7,417 nucleotides of DNA from an uncultured Eubacteriales bacterium (GTDB lineage: Bacteria > Bacillota > Clostridia > Lachnospirales > Anaerotignaceae), in the NCBI GenBank assembly GCA_934552695.1, contig CAKTER010000073.1, positions 1-7,417 on the forward strand, written 5' to 3'. Under the pieces are notes generated by a model, which saw only the letters and a list, made by a program, of their open reading frames with translations, was not told the DNA's origin and did no database searches. The stretch's first letter is position 1, and each line of letters opens with the position of its first letter. A program made the translations under genes and the position numbers. Positions 6,870 through 7,417 of the stretch are shown here, piece by piece.

Positions 6870-6898
6870 TTGAAAACAAAGGAAAATGCGGGTATAAT
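6870..6898 (+). promoter_or_regulatory. Promoter for the nicotinate phosphoribosyltransferase gene
   Basis: On the plus strand a -35 box TTGAAA (6870-6875) and a perfect -10 box TATAAT (6893-6898) are spaced by 17 bp. Transcription should begin near 6905, giving a 5' UTR of about 59 nt. The -35 boxes of this and the divergent ileS promoter are only 11 bp apart (6859-6869). Confidence 0.88.
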
Positions 6899-6900
6899 GA

Positions 6901-6920
6901 ACAGCAATGGACAGCAATGG
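6901..6920 (+). repeat. Perfect tandem 10-bp repeat at the predicted transcription start
   Basis: ACAGCAATGG occurs twice with no gap, directly after the -10 box of the nicotinate phosphoribosyltransferase promoter. The period is about one helical turn. It overlaps the predicted start site. It could be a regulator site or a simple slippage duplication; the sequence alone cannot decide. Confidence 0.75.
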
Positions 6921-6963
6921 CCAGAAATAAAACGAAAACCCTGGGAAAGAAGGACGTTTACTT

Positions 6964-7417
6964 ATGGATATGACAAAGCTCTCCCTGCTGACGGACCTGT
7001 ACGAACTGACCATGATGGACGGGTATCTGGCCAATAACATGCAGGACCGGATTGTGGTGTTCGATGTATTCTATCGGAAGAATCCCTGCGGCAATGGCTT
7101 TGCTATTTGCGCCGGGCTGGAGCAGGTTGTGGAATACATCGAAAACCTGCGCTTTACCCCGGAGGAGGTAGAGTATTTGGCGGGGCTTCAGCTGTTTTCG
7201 GCCGAATTTCTGGACTATTTGCGTACCTTCCGGTTTACCGGCGACATTGCCGCCATTCCCGAGGGAACCGTGGTGTTCCCTTACGAGCCTCTGCTGCGGG
7301 TAACGGCCCCGGTGATGGAGGCCCAGCTGATTGAAACGGCGCTGCTGAACATGATTAACCACCAAAGCCTGATTGCCACCAAGGCCGAGCGGGTGGGATG
7401 GGCGGCCAAGGGCGACC
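6964..7417 (+). CDS. pncB: Nicotinate phosphoribosyltransferase, 3' partial
   Basis: This enzyme joins nicotinate to PRPP, with ATP, to make nicotinate mononucleotide (EC 6.3.4.21) in the Preiss-Handler route of NAD salvage. The first 151 codons are in the window and the gene runs off the right end. Family landmarks are the N-terminal LLTDLYELTM (8-17; the Tyr13 position is a nicotinate-stacking residue in known structures), FYRKNP, the FRFTGDIAAIPEGTVVFPYEPLLRV region, and ETALLNMINHQSLIATKAERV followed by AAKGD at the edge. The catalytic histidine region lies beyond the window. The ATG at 6964 is preceded at 9 nt by AGAAGGA (6948-6954); an ATG two codons further in is a possible but less well spaced start. 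It is transcribed divergently from ileS from its own near-consensus promoter. The gene symbol follows family usage; the usual length of about 480 residues cannot be checked here. Confidence 0.95.
   Translation, partial: MDMTKLSLLTDLYELTMMDGYLANNMQDRIVVFDVFYRKNPCGNGFAICAGLEQVVEYIENLRFTPEEVEYLAGLQLFSAEFLDYLRTFRFTGDIAAIPEGTVVFPYEPLLRVTAPVMEAQLIETALLNMINHQSLIATKAERVGWAAKGD

Noticed and set aside
6704..6907. Short minus-strand frames across the T-box leader and promoter
   Set aside because: They cross the promoter and the folded leader, lack ribosome binding sites and have no coding signal.

Overview
The window looks like a stretch of chromosome from a GC-rich Clostridia-class Firmicute, possibly an Oscillospiraceae/Ruminococcaceae-type gut anaerobe. 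The evidence is a T-box tRNA-sensing leader in front of ileS, a clostridial-type long isoleucyl-tRNA synthetase, strong AGGAGG-type ribosome binding sites, sigma-A-like promoters with 17-bp spacers, and heavy use of CGG/GCC/CTG codons. The taxonomic call is an inference; no rRNA or other marker gene is present.

Left part (1-1915, + strand): the 3' portion of a sigma-54-dependent enhancer-binding regulator (AAA+ domain with GAFTGA loop and Fis-type HTH; the N-terminal sensor lies off the window). It is followed 15 nt later by an NADP(H)-type short-chain dehydrogenase/reductase, so the two probably form an operon. Their target and substrate cannot be read from the window.

Middle (1916-3358): a convergent intergenic region with a hairpin that has T-runs on both strands, so it probably terminates both sides. 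Then comes a minus-strand gene for a secreted two-domain lipoprotein of unknown function.

Right part (3359-7417): ileS on the minus strand, starting at 6548, not at the longer in-frame start at 6707. It is preceded by a complete T-box riboswitch: AUC specifier, canonical T-box sequence and a rho-independent terminator with its competing antiterminator. A near-consensus promoter drives it. The lipoprotein gene begins 70 nt after ileS with no visible terminator between, so it may share the isoleucine-tRNA control. Back-to-back with the ileS promoter lies a second near-consensus promoter (only 11 bp between the two -35 boxes). It drives the plus-strand nicotinate phosphoribosyltransferase gene (pncB-type), which runs off the right end.

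Apart from these parts I see no mobile element, CRISPR array, rRNA or tRNA gene. I found no convincing undescribed multi-gene system. The points most worth checking are the uncharacterised lipoprotein behind the T-box operon, the tight divergent promoter pair with a 10-bp tandem repeat at the pncB transcription start, and the palindrome that overlaps the regulator stop and the dehydrogenase ribosome binding site.
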